Both the position numbers and the translations under genes were made by a program. Of a stretch of 7,726 bases of DNA, positions 6,577-7,726 are shown piece by piece. Source of the stretch: Pirellulales bacterium (GTDB taxonomy: Bacteria > Planctomycetota > Planctomycetia > Pirellulales > Thermoguttaceae); NCBI GenBank assembly GCA_030607895.1, contig JAUWJC010000180.1:1-7726 (forward strand), read 5' to 3'. Position 1 is the first letter of the stretch. The number at the start of each line of letters is the position of its first letter. The notes below the pieces were generated by a model that was given only the letters and a program-made list of their open reading frames with translations, searched no databases and was not told where the DNA came from.

Positions 6577-6711
6577 TTTCCTAGGCTTTATCGGAAAAGG
6601 GAGGGCGAAGCTCCCGCCGAGCCGCGAATGACCATGAAACACCGGCTTAGCAGGAGCTTCGCCTTCCCGACCAACCGGCAACCCAATGGTTTTCCGACAA
6701 AGCCTAGTTTC
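6577..6711. mobile_element. MITE/REPIN-like element with TTTC direct repeats
   Basis: The 127-base core is 6581-6707. Its ends are inverted repeats: CTAGGCTTTATCGGAAAA (6581-6598) against TTTTCCGACAAAGCCTAG (6690-6707), matching at 17 of 18 positions. TTTC flanks both sides (6577-6580 and 6708-6711), as a 4-base target duplication would. Inside is a second inverted repeat of REP type. There is no room for a transposase, so it would be non-autonomous and moved in trans. The RAYT remnant nearby at 5988-6212 is a possible relic of the mobilising family, though RAYT transposition does not normally create target duplications. One possible copy is seen; copy number elsewhere is unknown. Confidence 0.55.
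6599..6668. repeat. REP-like inverted repeat (EGEAPAEP type) inside the MITE-like element
   Basis: The left arm 6599-6624 (starts GGGAGGGCGAAGCTCC) and right arm 6643-6668 (ends GGAGCTTCGCCTTCCC) match as inverted repeats at 22 of 26 positions, with an 18-base loop (6625-6642). All four differences are transitions; two would still pair as G-T. Translated, the arm reads REGEAPAEP on the plus strand and SAGASPS on the minus strand, peptides I recall from many spurious small planctomycete proteins made from this repeat family. Confidence 0.7.
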
Positions 6712-6732
6712 CCTTGGTGCTCTGGTCTACCG

Positions 6733-6745
6733 CCAGACGGTCTGG
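6733..6745. promoter_or_regulatory. Perfect palindrome CCAGAC-G-GTCTGG upstream of the ceramidase-like gene
   Basis: Six-base arms CCAGAC (6733-6738) and GTCTGG (6740-6745) flank a single G. TCTGG at 6721-6725 can alternatively pair with CCAGA at 6733-6737, so two exclusive hairpins are possible. It lies 115 bases before the ATG at 6861. It may be an operator or a leader hairpin; no regulator is visible. Confidence 0.35.
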
Positions 6746-6845
6746 AAAGATGTGTAGAACAACGATGTGGCCACGCCGGGGCGCACCTCTTCCGATGTAG
6801 CCGCCGGGGCTGGACCGTTTTGGTTGCGGCCGCGGGCCGAGTCAA

Positions 6846-6851
6846 AAGGAG
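6846..6851 (+). promoter_or_regulatory. Ribosome binding site of the ceramidase-like gene
   Basis: AAGGAG lies 9 bases before the ATG at 6861, and a good Sec signal peptide begins at that ATG. Together they fix the start. Confidence 0.75.
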
Positions 6852-6860
6852 AGACCGCAG

Positions 6861-7726
6861 ATGAGAAAAGCACTCGTATTTTGCGTGGTTGGTTTGTGTT
6901 GCGTTTGGGGCTCGACGGGTTGGGCGGCCGAGTGGCGAGCGGGGCTGGCGCGGACCGACATCACACCCACCCGGCTCGTCTGGATGGCCGGCTACGGCAC
7001 CCGAGATCATCCGGCCGAAGGAACCGTCCACCCGCTCTGGGCAAAGGCGCTCGTCTTGGAGGATAAGCAAGGCGGCCGCGTGGTGATCGTGGCCGCCGAC
7101 TTGATCGGGTTCTCGCGGCAAATCCACGATGCGGTTGCCGGTCGCGCGGCCAAGGCGACGGGTATCGAGCCGGGGCGAATCGTGCTCAACTCGTCGCATA
7201 CCCATTGCGGGCCGGTTATCGTCGGATGCGCGGTCGTCCTCAACCCGACCGACGAGAAATTCCGGGCACCCGTCAGGGCATACGCGAAGCAACTGGAAGA
7301 GAAGCTGGCCGCGCTGATCGAGGAAGCCTGCCGCGAGATGCGGCCGGTGACACTCGAATTCGGCCAGGGCGAGGCGACTTTCGCCAGCAACCGCCGCGGA
7401 CGCATCAACCCCGACGGACCGGTCGACCACTCCGTGCCCGTGCTCCGCGTGAGCGATCCAAGCGGTCGGCCGGTGGCGGTGATGTTCGGTTACGCCTGCC
7501 ACAACACCACGCTGGGGGCAATCTATACTCGACGCGGCCATAGATTGCGGGTTTGTGACGCAGTGGTTAGTAGTCAGTTATCAGTAGTCAGTTATCAGTT
7601 GTGGCCTGATTCAAATGCGGGGGACAGGTCGCCCGGGCGCCTGCGACCGGAAAACGGGGCGGGTTCCGTTACTTTCCCCGTCGCAGGCGACGGGGCTAAC
7701 ATGGGTTGGCACGTGTCACCCAAGAA
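6861..7726 (+). CDS. Secreted neutral ceramidase-like protein, N-terminal part; disrupted near 7517 and open to the window end
   Basis: The protein begins MRKALVFCVVGLCCVW, a Sec signal peptide probably cut near GWAA-EW. Mature sequence starts EWRAGLARTDITP, the usual opening of neutral/alkaline non-lysosomal ceramidase N-terminal domains. NSSHTHCGP (H113, H115) and GYACHNTT (H214) match the family's zinc-binding histidine motifs. The family normally hydrolyses the amide bond of ceramides; short planctomycete versions are uncharacterised. Similarity ends after NTTLG, about residue 219 (base 7517). From there the frame reads repeat DNA (SSQLSVVSYQL from heptad repeats, then PVAGDGANMGWH from a REP-like hairpin) with no stop before base 7726. 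The expected NGDYAGFAQ-type continuation, which leads to the rest of the active site, is absent. It is therefore probably a broken gene, or interrupted by an insertion whose far side lies outside the window. Confidence 0.72.
   Translation, partial: MRKALVFCVVGLCCVWGSTGWAAEWRAGLARTDITPTRLVWMAGYGTRDHPAEGTVHPLWAKALVLEDKQGGRVVIVAADLIGFSRQIHDAVAGRAAKATGIEPGRIVLNSSHTHCGPVIVGCAVVLNPTDEKFRAPVRAYAKQLEEKLAALIEEACREMRPVTLEFGQGEATFASNRRGRINPDGPVDHSVPVLRVSDPSGRPVAVMFGYACHNTTLGAIYTRRGHRLRVCDAVVSSQLSVVSYQLWPDSNAGDRSPGRLRPENGAGSVTFPVAGDGANMGWHVSPK
7518..7548. repeat. 9-base inverted repeat at the break in the ceramidase-like gene
   Basis: GCAATCTAT (7518-7526) and ATAGATTGC (7540-7548) are perfect inverted copies around a 13-base loop. 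The left arm starts within two bases of where ceramidase similarity ends. It could be the end of an inserted element or a hairpin used as an insertion target. Confidence 0.55.
7571..7601. repeat. Heptad tandem repeat, TCAGTTA type
   Basis: A 14-base unit TAGTCAGTTATCAG is repeated exactly (7571-7584, 7585-7598). It can also be read as four 7-base units from 7574 to 7601: TCAGTTA, TCAGTAG, TCAGTTA, TCAGTTG. Such CAGTTAT heptad tracts are familiar intergenic repeats in cyanobacteria and some planctomycetes, and they translate to peptides like SQLSVVSYQL. Their presence inside a reading frame argues that this part of the ceramidase-like frame is not native coding sequence. Confidence 0.75.
7621..7696. 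repeat. REP-like multi-hairpin repeat at the window end
   Basis: Several inverted repeats overlap. CGCCTGCGAC (7638-7647) pairs with GTCGCAGGCG (7680-7689). GGTCGC (7627-7632) pairs with GCGACC (7643-7648). CCCCGTCG (7676-7683) pairs with CGACGGGG (7688-7695) around the loop CAGG. GCCCGGGC (7631-7638) is itself a palindrome. The two boxes shared with 6365-6396 (GGGACAGGTC and CCGGAAAACGGGGC) are embedded in it. It looks like a REP/BIME-type element and not gene sequence. Confidence 0.62.

Noticed and set aside
6520..6864. Plus-strand open frame containing EGEAPAEP
   Set aside because: The peptide is translated REP-like inverted repeat; the frame spans the whole MITE-like element and has no convincing ribosome binding site.
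6588..7541. Minus-strand open frame of 317 codons across the ceramidase-like gene and its leader
   Set aside because: It antiparallels a plus-strand gene with a ribosome binding site, signal peptide and family motifs, and its end translates the REP-like repeat (SAGASPS).
7571..7601. Short direct repeats as a CRISPR array
   Set aside because: The units are 7 or 14 bases and directly adjacent with no spacers, and no cas gene is present.

Overview
The window looks like a piece of a GC-rich planctomycete genome (Pirellulales-like, perhaps a metagenomic contig). This rests on secreted multidomain glycosidases, a Tat-exported Gfo/Idh/MocA oxidoreductase, a short secreted ceramidase-like protein, and intergenic DNA full of REP-like repeats and debris of a REP-associated (Y1/RAYT) transposase. 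The assignment comes from recognised protein styles and repeat phrases, not from a search.

Layout. (1) 1-1302 (+): the 3' part of a GH127/DUF1680-like glycosidase, cut by the window edge, with an E-x-C plus Cys-Cys metal/nucleophile site. (2) 1362-4139 (+): a secreted 925-residue protein with a LamG-like domain, a GH32-type five-bladed propeller, a GH32 C-terminal sandwich and an extra DUF1349-like C-terminal sandwich. It lies 59 bases after gene 1, so the two probably share a transcript. (3) 4140-4573: a 434-base gap with a plausible sigma70-type promoter and two palindromes. (4) 4574-5881 (+): a Tat-signal Gfo/Idh/MocA oxidoreductase. (5) 5882-6860: almost 1 kb with no intact gene. It holds a minus-strand RAYT C-terminal remnant, a 13-base tandem repeat, a GGGACAGGTC-type box and a 127-base nested inverted repeat that resembles a MITE/REPIN. 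(6) 6861-7726 (+): the start of a secreted neutral ceramidase-like gene. Family similarity stops abruptly near 7517, and the rest of the window is repetitive DNA that happens to stay in frame.

Genes 1, 2 and 4 fit a polysaccharide or oligosaccharide utilisation theme: two exported glycosidases that could cleave furanoside linkages (arabinofuranosyl or fructosyl) and an exported sugar-type oxidoreductase. The true substrates cannot be read from the sequence. The ceramidase-like gene is separate from them and looks disrupted by, or fused to, repeat DNA. I see no defence system, CRISPR array, tRNA or rRNA. The most notable material is the layered repeat structure between 5970 and 6745 and again from 7518 to the end.
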